From Oxytricha trifallax (Eukaryota > Ciliophora > Spirotrichea > Sporadotrichida > Oxytrichidae): DNA of 64,000 bases. Both the position numbers and the translations under genes were made by a program. The stretch's first letter is position 1, and every line of letters starts with the position of its first letter. This document shows, in pieces, positions 1-12,790 of the stretch. Under the pieces are notes generated by a model, which worked only from the letters and a program-made list of their open reading frames with translations, had not been told where the DNA came from and did not search any database. The stretch covers positions 48,216-112,215 of the forward strand of contig ARYC01000786.1 of the NCBI GenBank assembly GCA_000711775.1, given 5' to 3'.

Positions 1-200
1 ACAATTAAAAAATTATCTTTTTATAGGATAAACTGAAGAGATTAAGTTGGAAATGGAGTTGATAAGAGCCACATCAAAGTTACAGTAAGCAATGAATGTT
101 GACAGAGTGAAGGCAAGCAAGGCCAATTTATAAATGAACATCTTAAAAATTATGATGAAGAATATCAAAAGAAATGCTGCATTAAAAATATAAATAATCT
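1..200 (+). other. possible MDS or exon fragment, cut by the window start
   Basis: With TAA/TAG read as glutamine, the frame through position 35 is open from the window edge to a TGA at 371. Its first 65 or so codons are rich in E, K, M, R and A (TEEIKLEMELIRATSKLQ is typical), unlike the I/N/F/Y-rich output of the AT-rich DNA around it. A TTTTTATAG just before position 27 could be an intron 3' end. From about 200 the sequence turns AT-rich and then becomes the dispersed repeat, so the coding part probably stops there. The protein is not recognised. A chance open frame is possible. Confidence 0.3.
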
Positions 201-304
201 ATAAAGTATCTAGACTTATATTTAAGAGAAAATCAGAAAAAGTAGATATGCAGCGGCAAAAATTATTGATTTATTGGGTTAAATACAGTTTTTTGTAATT
301 TATA

Positions 305-1030
305 TAATATTCAATTATTAAATTAGATAGTTAATTGCTGAGGGAGGTACCAATCTCACTAAGGACTTTCTGATAAAGCTTTTTATTACACCACTAATGC
401 CTGCTGAGGGTAGGCAGGGGGTTGCTGGATTCACAGCATTAGAGGCCAGTCGGTGGGGTTCAATCTGTGAGTTCCTAAACTCCTCGAGCTGACTACACGT
501 TAAGGATTTCCCTTCATTTGATGAGCTACTTGGCGTGAGTTCAGTTTCCTAGGTAATAGGGAGCAGGATGAAGGTGCTGCTCAACCTTCAAAAGTGAGAA
601 GATGGGAACCATAGAAGCCAACGATAATGATTTTTCCCTCACATCAGGTTTGGTTACTGAAGCTACCACAGCGAAAGGACAGAGACTACATTCTCAGCAG
701 CGGTGGGACTGGTAAGAGTTTTCACCAGACTCCCCTTTAATTGTTTACAGGAAGCGGATCTCTGCGAGCTCTGCGGGATACTCCCCGTCGCTAGTTGAGC
801 AGAAATACCACTAGCATTATAAGGGCGACTCTTACTTCGTATGCATCTCGGTTTGGAGTGATGTGGAATGGGGAGTGGAGTGGTTTTTCGGAGCTTTTTG
901 TCTTCACGACTGCCACGTCAAGAATTAACAAATCGACAAACTCAGATAAGTCTACGTCACGACTAAGATTGATGGTTTTATTTTAGTATTAAACAGTGAA
1001 TATGTTAAATTTAATTTGAGATTACTTATT
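305..1030 (+). repeat. GC-rich dispersed repeat, copy A
   Basis: This block of about 700 bp has far higher GC than its surroundings. It recurs as copy B (12165-12790) and copy C (51808-52492), both in the opposite orientation. Shared landmarks are the AGTTAATTGCTGAG end, the AGTATTAAACAGTG end, a GTGACGT-rich stretch near 940-975, and a segment coding for IEANDNDFS at about 610-640. In this copy the ANDNDF frame stays open from about 580 to beyond 970 in the ciliate code. It crosses a 39-nt intron-like stretch beginning GTAAGAG at 711 and ending TTTACAG. I see no terminal inverted repeats and no clear target duplication, so the class of element is unknown. Confidence 0.8.
580..986 (+). CDS. 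small ORF of the dispersed repeat, possibly spliced
   Basis: This frame follows a TGA at about 567 and encodes FKSEKMGTIEANDNDF followed by TEATTAKGQ. The same peptide core is encoded at the matching place in copy B (EKMRTIEANDKDF) and copy C (SETMRIIEANDNDF). All three copies carry a GTAAG site just after the codons for a Q/R/W-rich stretch. In copies A and B it is followed within 32-39 nt by a TTAG or ACAG, which fits a short ciliate intron. The start codon is uncertain and no family is recognised. Conservation of the reading in three copies is the main reason to take it seriously; it could still be conserved only as repeat DNA. Confidence 0.35.
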
Positions 1031-4000
1031 TACTACTATATTAATATTTAAATAGATAATTAAATCAACTCTTTATAATGAAGAAATTACTTAATATATA
1101 TATGAATAGTTTATTATTACATTAACTATATTTTTAAATTACTTGTTGAAATTATACTTATATACAACAACATAGAGAGAAAGTATATATTGCTGATATA
1201 TTATTTTAAGATGGAGTTTTAATAGGTATCACCCACATGCTTATATTTTATTAAGTAATAAGAATAAGAATTGATTTATATGGAGATCTCATATAAACCA
1301 AAGCATAATTACTACTTCAAAATATAATCAATCTAATTTGTATCTATATGATATAATAATAAAGATTTGTCTTTAATTTAAATAGTTTTGTAGTTAAAAT
1401 TTATCTAATAATTCTTATTTAAACTAAACTAAACGATAACCATGACTATAATAGCAGAATTTATTTAAGATATTTTTACTTGTTGAGAAGAAAAAACAGA
1501 TAAAGAACCAGCTTCAATAAAATACTATAAGGATTAAAGCAATAGTCAACAGCTTAGGATAGCAATATCTAATAAATGTGATTTCTGTTTGCGTACTGTA
1601 CAATTTCATATAAAATACAAAATCCATCGTGAAGACTTCTTCAATGAAATTTAATGAATCGACGATAGAATAATGTTTTATTAACACCTCATTTATATTG
1701 CTTGCTTGGAATTAAAATTATCCAAATGGAAATAGCTAATTTGATTAGGATAAGGGTGGTATAATTAAAAATTTATTTAAATTATATAGTTATGGGCATC
1801 GACAAACATTAAATATAATTTAATATTTATTGATTATTGTAATTTATGTTTTAATTATTATAAGTCAACATTTCAAAGGATATTCCTTTTAACTTAAACT
1901 GCTTACTCAATCTAAAGTTTATGCTTGAATTGAAAAACAATTCATTGAATACTTTTAAAATTGCAATTTGATAATTTTTTTTTAATTTTACTAAATAATC
2001 TATGCTAACCACTGATGTACTATCAAGACTTAACTAATAAATTATATAATTTATTTTCTTCAGTAGTATTATAAAAGATAATATTAATATTAAAAAGATC
2101 TAGCAAGAACTTACAAGATGATTGCAAGGATATTCATGATTGATTAGTAATAGAAAACAATATTTTAAGCAGTTTAATTTAGAAGGAATTGGCAGTAACT
2201 CCATTATTATAGTGGATATGCTATATTTTTATAATAGTGAGTTGACATTACATTTTAATAACAATTCGTTAAATGATTCATCTAATTTGAAAAAGAGTAT
2301 TTGTAATGATTAATTTTAATTAATCCATTATAATTATTATTAAATGATAAAATTTTATTGCTTGTTTGAAATTTATTAGATTTATTGATTATTTAGATTT
2401 TTCCTTATGTTCTCTTTTTATTACCATGATAATAAGACTAAATGATTTTTGTTTTTCTAAAAATAATGATATAAATGTGAGATTTAAAATTTTAGCTTCT
2501 AGATAGTTTGATAATTTTATTAATATATATTAAATTTTAAAATAAATTATTTTGTCTAAGAGAATAAAGGCTTTAATAATATTAATGAATTGATAATTTA
2601 ATCAATAATGATATTTCAACTAGCTAAATCTATGTACTTAAAACTGATAAATTATAATATGTGCATTTTAATAGTAAATTATTCAATAAATAAACTAATT
2701 ATTCATTAATATAAAGGTACTTTCAATCATCTCATTCAAAACTATATTTCTTCTTAAAATTCTGCAGATTATGTATTTTGAGATGAATGATAATTATTAA
2801 TTTTAAATAGTAAAAAGATTCATGCTTATTATTAGGAATATGATGGTGTTTATGTTTAACGACAATTACTATATAAATATGAATAAACTTAAATATAAAA
2901 ATGTCTAATAAGCATTTTAATTATATTAAATAAATTTTATTTTAATTCACCCATGAGAATAATTGTTAATTAAAATCACTATTTAAGTCTTAGCCATTCA
3001 TATTTTTTATACAACAAATTTCTGTATTACTTTATATACATCTCATTTTTAAAAAAATTATTTTTTAGCAATTAGCAATATGGTAAACATAAATAATATT
3101 TATTTTTTTGCCTTTGTATTGAGAAATTTGAGATTTATTTATTATTTTGTTTGAGCATTTTATATTTTTATAGTATTCATCTTATAAAGAGTTTTGAATA
3201 ATAATAATAATTTTAAATTTGCAAAGAATTTGGAAGATTTTTTTGCATTTTGTTTTTAGTTCTGGATCCTTTAAGTTTTATAGTATTTTAACGGATGCAT
3301 AGGTTTTTTAAAAAATAAATACCATTATTATTTAAACTTAACTCTTTTTGCGTTGTGAGAGGCAGTGTTAAATGCAATAGAGTTGTTTTGTTATTTTCAT
3401 TCTTTTTTTCAAATTGTATTTTCTACTGGCTGCTATTCGACTTTTCATCAGCGAATTAAAAAATAAGAAAATTTATTTCATAACTTAAAACGTATATTAT
3501 GATTCACCATTTAAAACATTAATTGAGTCTATAGTTTAATTTTGTGCAATTAATAGAGTAAGCTTTTAAATTCTGGAGTTTTAACAATGAACTAATTAAA
3601 GGGTGCATTTAATATGTTATTTTCATGAAATTTATGTAAATTAATCATTCTGTATTTCCTTAAAAGAAAGCATATTAGATTTGATAATCACAATAATTAT
3701 AGTTTTACTCTTCTTTAAGGTGTGATGTAACAAAATAATTGCAAAATAACTCTAATATTAGCACTAATGAATATATATTTATTTTGATTGCATCTTAATA
3801 ATATTACACACTATAATCTAATTTCAACAATAATAGCACAACTACTTGAAGAATAAGTTAATAATTTGCATTTTTATCTCGAATCCACAATAATGCTAGT
3901 AATCAATAATTATTTAGTCTAATTTTCTTTACTGTGAATAGTTTTCATTTGATATTCTGAATTCATTTTAAATTATAAACAAGTGCAGTACTTCAATTTG

Positions 4001-4730
4001 AATATAAATAACTTCTCCATGGTAAATATAAGTAGAAAAAATAAATGTTAGCATAAAATTATCGCTTGTAATTATTATAACTATGCGATAATACAGTTTT
4101 ATATTTTAGATTAATCAATAAATTTATTGGAAAAATAATAATCTGTCAAAGTTTAATATTATCGTTTAAATTGATACTTTTGAAAGCTCAATCCTATATG
4201 TATTGCCAATGTAAAATCTTCAGCCAAATAAATTATGATTTTAATATTTAAATAAAATTATTGAATGTATATACATACTTATATAAAAAAATACTATCAA
4301 CATTTTTCTACAATTAAATGCAAATCTATTTGCATAACTAATTATATTCACATAACTACAATTTTGTTCTTATTTCCCTATACACTCAAGGCCTGTAATC
4401 ATTATTAGCATTAATAGTATAATTAATATTAAATTGCTTGCTTATGAAATCCAAAATATACTTGAGATTGATTGTAGCACTGATTTTATTGCAGTAATGC
4501 CCTCAATTTTCTAATCAATTACACTTTGTTTGTTAACTTATAAGTTGAATTGAATACATAATTGAGAATCATCTTTGTGGAATAATATCAATAATATTGT
4601 CAGCTATTTTCTTCTTAAAAGTTTTTAAATTTCCCAAATGAAAGTAAATTTTGAGTAGATAATAATAAAATATTGTTATATTTTGCTGTTTAAATCATTT
4701 GTCTTAAAGAAACCCAAACTAACTCAAGGT
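1031..4730. other. AT-rich micronuclear DNA, one short coding-like island
   Basis: Most of this stretch is about 80% AT with no motif, repeat or conserved frame that I can support. The exception is 1487-1657, a frame of 56 codons running from one TGA to the next and containing NKCDFCLRTVQFH, a CxxC knuckle in a charged context. A second weak island lies at about 4738-4926 (the reading starts QAGQVSYAIEAIYQF). Both are short enough to be chance frames. Confidence 0.4.
1487..1657 (+). other. coding-like island with a CxxC motif
   Basis: The frame begins right after a TGA (1484-1486) with EEKTDKEPASIKYY and ends at TGA 1655-1657, using TAA/TAG as glutamine. It contains CDFC followed by basic and aromatic residues, which resembles half of a zinc ribbon. 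Composition shifts toward charged residues relative to the flanks. It could be an MDS piece of a larger gene whose other pieces are elsewhere. No partner segment is recognised, and at this length chance cannot be excluded. Confidence 0.25.
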
Positions 4731-6949
4731 TTGTTGACAAGCTGGATAAGTGAGTTATGCAATTGAAGCAATTTACCAATTCATTTAATAGTTAAAACTC
4801 AGGATTGTAGATATTTTTAATGCTTAGAATAGATGCAATGAGAAGTTTAATTAAAATCAAACTATTAAAAATTTACTTTATCATTCAATGAGCTTATTTT
4901 TTATGGAATTTAATACTTTCATCTGAATTAAATTAAAATATTATCATGCTTAAATTTAACTAAATTGAAAATAATTTTATAATGATTTATATCAGTGATA
5001 ATGATTTTCCTTTGTACATTCTACTTCCTCCTTTCTTTAATATAAATTAATTATTGTAGTTATAGTCCTTGTAAACTCTCTTTCTACCATGCTTATTATA
5101 TTACAAAGAATATATATTTATAAAAGATTTATATAGAAATATTAAACTACAATTAATAGGAGTGGAAAAGCTAAAGAGTTCCTTTTTGAATGAAGTTGCT
5201 GGATTTGATTAACTTTTAGAGATTTGGGGATGCAAGAACAGATTGATTTGTGCAAACTGGAATAGATGTTCAAAATATTAATATACATTCTTTCTCCAAG
5301 GAATAGTTTATAAGATTCAAGTTTCTATTAATCATGAAAATATTACATATAAAACCAGTAATATATGGCCAATTATATGAAAATTTTCTAAGATAATCAT
5401 TTGTTAATACAAGAGGTGGTTTTGCAAGAGAAGGATAAAGAGGAATTTCAAATCAAACAGAAGGAAGAGTCAAACAAAGAGTAAGAGGAGTCATATTGAA
5501 CACATCTCATAATTTGACCTATAATAGTTTAATCACTTATCATCAAGAACCACAAACTTCAGAATGATGAAGATTAAACATATTATTAGATCAATTATCA
5601 AGACAATTAGGGTAATGGCAATATACATGAAATTTACTCTGTTGTATTTTAATAAATTATTGGTTAATAAATACTACAATCACCATTTTATAAATGTATT
5701 ATTTAGAGCGTGAAACCTTATCCCAACAGCACTTTGATTTACCTTAACTTTGATTTATTTAAGTTAAATCAATCCATGAAGAGAATTGCTTCTTACATTT
5801 TAATTTAATAGCATGGAACTAACTTAATCCCAGGCTATCTCAAAGGGAGTCTAGTTAGAAGCTTAGGTTTTAGCCTTATTTACTTTGATTTTCTTTAAAT
5901 ACTCACGATATCATTTGATTAATTAGGTGTGATTTAAGAATAGGTAATTAATTTATATAAATTCAAACTCAACTCCAAAACTAACTCAAAAAGTATTGTA
6001 AGCTGATAATTAAATAACAATACAAAAAACTTTTTAGATGTTGACATAATCATCAGGAAGAGTAGAGATAGGAATCTGCATTTAAGTTTGAGAGAGTTAT
6101 TAATGCAGCTTTTTCGATGTATCATTTTTTTCAATCTCATTTGTTTAGTTATTTATTTGCTTATTATAAGTAGTTTTAAGTATTATAATACATTTATGTA
6201 TAAAATCCTATGAGAATAATTTTAGCGAAATTATTTAGATTAATGAAAATAAGTAGTATATAAGTTTTCTTTACTCTATATAATAATAAGAAAAGACTTA
6301 ATTTTCAATTATAAAATAATTAGAAACATTTTAGGTTTTCATGCGCACTTACTTAAAGAGTAAAATCCTAACTTCAACTTAGAAAATACTTTATAATTTA
6401 CATTTAAAATTAATTCAATCAATTTAAGATGTCATTATTTTCAATATGTTTTCTATATTGTCTCTACAATTCATAGTTTATCTTTAATTTTCTATATGAA
6501 ACTGCTTAAGTATTTTCGATTAATGCGTTAGTATTTACTTGGATTCGTTAAAGTTTTTTTTTAATTATGATGAGTAAGACTTTGAGATTTCTATTTGATG
6601 ACATCAATTATTTATAAAACAAATTCCTAGTATTGAAACAATAATATTAGACAAATGATGAGTTTGTAGTAAAGGGTGAATTTAAAGCTTTTTATGGTAG
6701 GTTCAATTCCCAGAGTTTCTTTAATTTTTAAGGTTTTATTATAATTTAAAATATAAGTATTTATGATTTATACTAGTAAGTTTATTTATAATTTCATAAT
6801 CTCTTTATACTAATGATTTTATTCATTTATATAGACTTCTAAATTCTCTGAAAATCAAATAATTCCTTCTACAATCCGAATACAATCCGATTTGATTTTT
6901 TTACATCGTTAATAATTACTTAGAAGATTAAGAGTAGATTTAAAAGTGT

Positions 6950-7427
6950 GGATACCCCGCCCGCAGTTCTGGAATCGGAAAAGACTCCCCATAAAACTGG
7001 AATTATTTTGACTTTCGTTCACAGTCTGTAATCATGTTATCATGGAAAATTCTCAGTGAAAAAGACATTTCCAATACTAAATGACAACCGTCCCATATAA
7101 TTTAACGACCCTAGATTTAGATTAAAAAAAGAAATTAAAAAAATAATGAAGGGTCGATGGAGAAAAATCAAGATGTATTTGATATAAAATTGCATTTTGT
7201 GATGATTCTCTAATTGATTTTTCTCCATCGACCCTTCATTGTTTTTTTAATTTCGTTTTTTAATCAAAATCTAGGGTAGTTGAATTATATGGAACGGTGG
7301 TCATTGAGTTTTGGAAATGTCTTTTTCACTGAGAATTTTCCATAATTACAGACTGTGAACGAAAGTCAAATTAATTCCAGTTTATGGGGGGGGGTCTTTT
7401 CCTATTCCAGAACTGTGGGGAGTATCC
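6950..7427. mobile_element. foldback (MITE-like) element with 8-bp target duplication
   Basis: Two arms of about 215 bp form a near-perfect inverted repeat (6950-7170 and 7215-7427) around a loop of about 45 bp. The ends read GGATACCCC... and ...GGGGAGTATCC. The element is bounded by AAAAGTGT (6942-6949) and AAAAGTAT (7428-7435), an 8-bp target duplication with one mismatch. There is no coding capacity; any frame inside is an artefact of the palindrome. An 8-bp duplication with G/C-run tips is what non-autonomous relatives of an 8-bp-TSD transposon would show, and a Merlin-like candidate lies at 34782-39832. That link is inference. Confidence 0.85.
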
Positions 7428-7908
7428 AAAAGTATAGAAGGAAAGAAAATTAGTTAAAAATTATCTTGCTTGATTTGAAAGTTGCTAATAATTGTTTATT
7501 TACTCAACCTAATTAACAGAAACATTCAAATATTTATTCTTTGAATTACAAATTAAATTGGTATTAAATTAATATGAATGGATCTAGTATTTGCATTAAT
7601 TGCAATTTTATCAGTTTCTATTGAAGTAAATACAATTTATTTTCTAGATCATGGCCATATCCTGGTATGATGGTTCTATCTCATAAATATTTATGATTAT
7701 GTCTTATACAATTATATTTTAAGTAAAGATAATAAAAAGAACTTATGTTGAATTTAATAGCTAAAAACTAGAAAGTGATGAGATGATATTCTTACTTTAG
7801 AAAGAATTAGTGTATAATGCTTATTTACAGTTCAATTGTCAATCTAAATTAAAATTCCAATCATTAAAATATGAGAAAAATTATTAACAATAAAATCAAG
7901 GAATTTTT

Positions 7909-8586
7909 GGGGGGTCTAAGTCGGTGCAAAATCAATTTTTGACATTATTGAAACATTTGATCATCCTACCCCCCATAAAAAGTATAATATTTCATTAAAA
8001 TCTATTTTTCATCCTCTAAATAGGACTCCTTCATGGCATCTCGATAATTAAACACTAATATTTTTATTAAAAAATCACATATTACTATTACAAAATTATT
8101 TTTTTGCACGGGGACAGATATTTGATAGTAAATAAATAAAATTAATTCATTATAAAATCTGATTAGTGAATAAAGAACTAATATTGGAATTAAGAACATC
8201 TATATAATTGGCTCGCATGATTAATTACCTTAATGAAAGCACAGATCAGGGTGCAAATTTAGTATCATACCTTATATTATAAATTTTAGCCAGATGTTCT
8301 TAATTCCAATATTAGTTCTTTATTCACTAATCAGATTTTATAATGAATTAATTTTATTTATTTACTATCAAATATCTGTCCCCGTGCAAAAAAATAATTT
8401 TGTAATAGTAATATGTGATTTTTAATAAAAATATTAGTGTTTAATTATCGAGATGCCATGAAGGAGTCCTATTTAGAGGATGAAAAATAGATTTTAATGA
8501 AATATTATACTTTTTATGGGGGGTAGGATGATCAAATGTTTCAATAATGTCAAAAATTGATTTTGCACCGACTTAGACCCCCCCGC
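7909..8586. mobile_element. foldback (MITE-like) element with perfect 8-bp target duplication
   Basis: Arms of about 293 bp (7909-8201 and 8292-8586) are almost perfectly complementary, with a loop of about 90 bp. The tips are GGGGGGTCTAAGTCGG and its complement. GAATTTTT is present immediately before (7901-7908) and after (8587-8594), a clean 8-bp target duplication. The near identity of the arms suggests recent insertion or arm homogenisation. No protein is encoded. It shares only the G-run/GTC tip with the larger elements downstream, so family membership is uncertain. Confidence 0.88.
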
Positions 8587-9124
8587 GAATTTTTTTATGA
8601 ATTTTTCTTCTCTAGGTTTCAAAATTTTCTCTATTTACTAAATAATTCCCTTCTTCTTTAACTTGAATATAAAATGACTTCTATAATTTTTTTCATAATC
8701 TACTATTATTGTCCAAAATAACAATGAATACACTATATTTAAAAAGCTCTTTATAATTTGGTTTAATTAATTATTAGATATTTGAAATTATGATATAAAC
8801 TAATATTTTATGAAGAATAGGACGGAAAAACTGATAAAGTTATAGTTAAAAAAATGTGAAAAATTGATTTAATAAAAAATATACAAATTCGCAGATGTTT
8901 TATTGATTTTAATTGTGTAATTTTTAAATAAGAAAAGTAAACAGCGTTTGAGACATAATATTATGCATTTATTTTACTATTTAAATGACTCCATTATGTA
9001 TAATTTTTTAATATAAATCCCAAATTTCTTATTAGTTGTCATCGTCCGCATTTATCCTTATCTTCCACACCTCTCTTCCTAGAATTAATACTTATATTTC
9101 AAAGTCATCTTCTTGAGTTCGACT

Positions 9125-10003
9125 ATGTTGAAGTACTACATTTGGTTACTCAAGTTGATGATCTCATCCATAATTCAGCCAAAAAAAGACAAATACCACT
9201 TAACTTGGTAAAATGGCTAAGAACATTTGGCCTAATATCACAAATGCTTTAAATCATACTTAACTCTTTATACTCGTGGCATATCTTACATCAGTGGACA
9301 GAATGATTTGAAAAATTACGATATGCAATATCAAGACTAAGGGAAACGTCTATTCTGTTTTTGTCTATACTTTAATCATTGTCTTTATATACACTATTTT
9401 GTTCACTGGTGACATTATCAGTATTTTACGCATCTAAAAATCATATTGCAGAAGTAGATATTTGAAGAATAAAGACCGAATGCTGAATATTAGTGCTATT
9501 CGAATGTTCTTTATCAGAAGAAGTATTCTATAGATTTCAAGGCAAGCAGGATCAGAAATATTGAGACTTCTTATTTTATACAAAAATTTAATGAATTTTA
9601 CTCATACAACATTGCACATTTATAGGATTTGCGAATTAATCTTAAGATGGCCTTTTAAATGTTATCTTCACCATTTATTTTGACTAATCATGATTACCTG
9701 TATACTCATTTTTAATTTCTCTTAGTAGAAGAGGAAAGGCAGATATCCTTTATTGATAGACTCCTTTCTTCTAAGTCATAGTTGTATTCATGAGTCTTCT
9801 TTTTTAAGAGTCAAGATCCATAAATATCTTATCCAATTGCATCTCCATTTAATCACGGGTAATTATAAGGTACTCTAATACAAGTCAGACTATAGATTTT
9901 AGATCATTACTCATCAAGGATTGATGCTGATTTAAGATGTTAAAATAAGAAAATTAATATCTCTATCACAAATAATATCTTTGTTGTTTGGCTATTATTT
10001 TGA
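9125..10003 (+). other. cluster of coding-like segments, candidate MDSs
   Basis: GC content rises here. One frame runs from ATG 9125 to 10003 with only two TGA codons (9410-9412 and 9791-9793). It starts with a hydrophobic stretch like a signal peptide (MLKYYIWLLKLMISS), then HLTWQNGQEHLAQYHK and SGQNDLKNYDMQYQ. After the first TGA come FEEQRPNAEYQCYSNV and FKASRIRNIETSYF. The TGAs may lie in internal eliminated sequence or introns between MDSs; for example, AT-rich DNA at about 9345-9440 separates two of the best parts. Parts of the other two frames are also open, so exact limits cannot be set. No protein family is recognised. Confidence 0.35.
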
Positions 10004-10084
10004 CTAAATTATAAATTTTCATAACTTTAAAATACTATATTTATCAAAGTATTCTTGAAAATCGATATTTTGACAGCAACAATT

Positions 10085-10404
10085 AGATTACTTGTATAGC
10101 ATGAACAGTAGTTATACTATAGTAGATTATTGCATCAATACTGTACCAGATGAAGCTATAGGTGAGATTTGAATGCCAATAAACCCTGCTTCACGCGAAA
10201 GTGCTTTTTTCACTAGTAAATACCAATATCTTAAGCTTTTTTTGGCATATTAATGATGTTGATGAAAATTCTATAATTAAATGTGGTAAGGCATATACTG
10301 CACTGATAATTTGTTCTTATTTTGGAATGTTTTATTTTTTATTGAAAGAGGTTACAAGCATGAGGGCTCCCATTTGTAAAAGCTTGTAATATAATTTAAT
10401 ATGA
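10085..10404 (+). other. coding-like segment downstream of the 9.1-kb cluster
   Basis: The frame runs from just after the TGA at about 10100 to a TGA at about 10402. It includes RFECQQTLLHAKVLF, FFWHINDVDENSIIK and KEVTSMRAPICK. Its composition (acidic and Cys/Trp residues, GC above the flanks) resembles a gene piece and it has the same strand as the cluster upstream. It could be another MDS of the same locus. No family is recognised and a chance frame is possible. Confidence 0.3.
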
Positions 10405-12164
10405 ATTATTACTCTTTAATTTAAACAAAAAACAATAAATTATTAAGATTTTGTTGCATTAAAAACAAAATAAAAAGCTAACTATTAATATACTTGGACT
10501 TCAAATTGATTAAATAGCCAAATAAAGTATATGCCAAAATTAATAAATAGTCTTGGTAATTAATATTTTTTAATCCTTTTATTACAACTTCCTTTTTAAT
10601 TTAAAATTTATACTTTTATATAAATTATTTCTTTATACTCGACTACTTCTTACCATTTATTCAGCTACTTTTTACAGTCGTAATCATAAATAAGGCTATT
10701 CCTCTCTTTCATATTTATCTTCTGAGATTACATTGCCCGCTTAAGATTGGTTTTGACATATCTATAGTTGCTAAAAAGTGTATTAAGTTAAAATATTAGA
10801 TAAAAGGTAAGGAATTTATGACATAAATGATATTTGTGAAGGAGAACAGTCTCTTATATATTGATTTTTTCTTAGATCTGAAAAATTTAAGAGTTTATTT
10901 ATTTCTATCCTAATCATATCTAGATCATAACAATATAGTATCATTACTCTGCTCTAGTTATTATTACTATCAATTAATATAAATAATATTTAGATATTTG
11001 AGACTATATATTTAATCTTATGGCAATTTGATGATTTTAGTAACGCCTCAAGGTCCTTAGAGATACAAATTTTTGAAGCAATCTCGACTTTACTTGAATA
11101 AAGATAATAAAATTCACCAAGGAAATTAAATGATCGAGATAGATGAGATAAGAAATGAATCATTTATGTTAGCTACCTTATTTTATTGCATTTTCCTTAA
11201 GTTTTCTGCTTTTTCCTAAGTCTTTTAGGATAAGTCTTATATAAAAAATAGTAAAATGTTTAATATTTATACTTCCAAAATATCTAAAATCTAAGATTAA
11301 TAATTGCATTTGAAATTCATTATTTAATGTATTCCTTATTTTTATCATTTTTGCAAACATATTTTATCTTATAGTTAATTTATTATTAAATGATGATTAA
11401 ATATATTTTGAAGAGCAAGCTTAATAGTTCTTCAATATAGATTTCGCCTATGAGTTTAGTAGAATTATTTTATAAATTACACAGTCCTTATTTTTAGCTT
11501 GCTAAGAATAGTAATATAGTCTTTGAATTATTAAAAGTGAATTAATAGATTTAATAATATTAAATATAGTAAGTAAAAGATAATGTAAATACTTAAGATT
11601 ATATTTATTTTATTTATTATAATATGTTAATTTTAAATCCATCATTCATGCAAAATTTTGAAATAAAGTTCACAACAATACCTAATAAACTATTTTTATC
11701 TAAAAATTACTAGATTAACTCTATGTGATTGGAATTGTTGTTTCATCAAGTTTATTCAATCATTATATGCTTTCTTCAATAATCATACATTTTTCAATAG
11801 AATTCATGTCAAAGATATTTAGCTTCTGATTAAAGACTAGTTGATAAAACATAAAATGATGTTGAAATTCTATTTTTTAGTATTGAACACTTCAAAATTG
11901 TTTTCATTAGATTTAGATTAGTAAGCTGTTAAAATGAATGAACAGACTAAATATTCTTAAGTAAATTTGTATAATAAATTTACTTTTCTTTTGATTTGGA
12001 TATTACGCTTAAAAAATTGCTTGAATCAAAGATTGTTCATACATTATATGTTTGCCTTTCTAAAAGTTAAAACATTGTAAGCCTTTGATCACTAAAAATG
12101 GTCTCAATAAGTATCAGTATTATGAAATAAAATTCCATTGTAGTTGTTAATAGATTAAAATCAA
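10405..12164. other. AT-rich DNA without supported features
   Basis: No conserved frame, inverted repeat or motif that I can support. It presumably belongs to micronucleus-limited spacer or internal eliminated sequence. Confidence 0.4.
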
Positions 12165-12790
12165 ATAATTTAACATAGCACTGTTTAATACTTAAATCAA
12201 ACCATAAATCTTAGTCGTGACGTAGACGTATCTGAGTCAATTGACGTGTCAAATTCCGTGACGTGGCAGTGGTGAAGTAGAAAACTCCGAAAAAACCATT
12301 CTCGCTATTTTCTAGTCTTCTCACAAAATCAAGATGTCATCCCAGTTTGTACCTGGGGACAGAGCTCGTGAGATCCAACTAAATAACAAAAGAAGGAGAA
12401 AAACGCTTACCGGTCCCACCGCTGCTGGGAAACGTAATCCCTGTCTTTTCGCTGTGGTAGCTTCAGTACCCTAACCCGGTGTGGGGGAAAAATCCTTATC
12501 GTTGGCTTCAATGGTTCTCATCTTCTCACATTTTAAAGCAGAGCGTACCTTCATCCTGCTCCCTATTACCTAGGAAACTGAACTCAAGCCAAGTAACTCA
12601 TCTATGCAGGGAAATCTTGATGTCTAAGCCCACTCGAGGAGTGTTGTAGCTGACAGAATGAATCCCGCCGACTGGTTCCTCATGAGTTGCGCCCAGCAAC
12701 CTTAACCTGCCCTCGAATGGCCTTAGTGTAGTAGAAAGCTCTATTAGAAAATCCCAAGTGGTTATTACCACCTAGCATTAACTTTTTAAA
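12165..12790 (-). repeat. GC-rich dispersed repeat, copy B
   Basis: This is the reverse-oriented relative of copy A. It starts at about CACTGTTTAATAC (12180), passes GTGACGTGGCAG, the EANDKDF-coding segment (on the minus strand, about 12480-12520) and ends near GCATTAACTTTTTA (12780). The GTAAGCG...TATTTAG stretch read on the minus strand (about 12410-12380) matches the intron-like stretch of copies A and C in position but differs in length (32 nt against 39). The sequence between this intron and the GTGACGT end differs from copy A, which suggests a rearranged or gapped copy. Confidence 0.75.

Noticed and set aside
330-480. tRNA-like box A/box B (GGTTCAATCTG) in the dispersed repeat, suggesting a SINE
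   Set aside because: The A-box match is poor, the spacing is too short, and no tRNA fold could be drawn.
795-986. Standard-code ORF of 63 codons beginning MSRNTTSIIRATL
   Set aside because: It is a different frame from the ANDNDF reading that is conserved between the three repeat copies; the start uses a non-ATG codon.
8002-8199. Minus-strand ORF of 65 codons
   Set aside because: It lies wholly inside an arm of the foldback element; the frame is a by-product of the palindrome.
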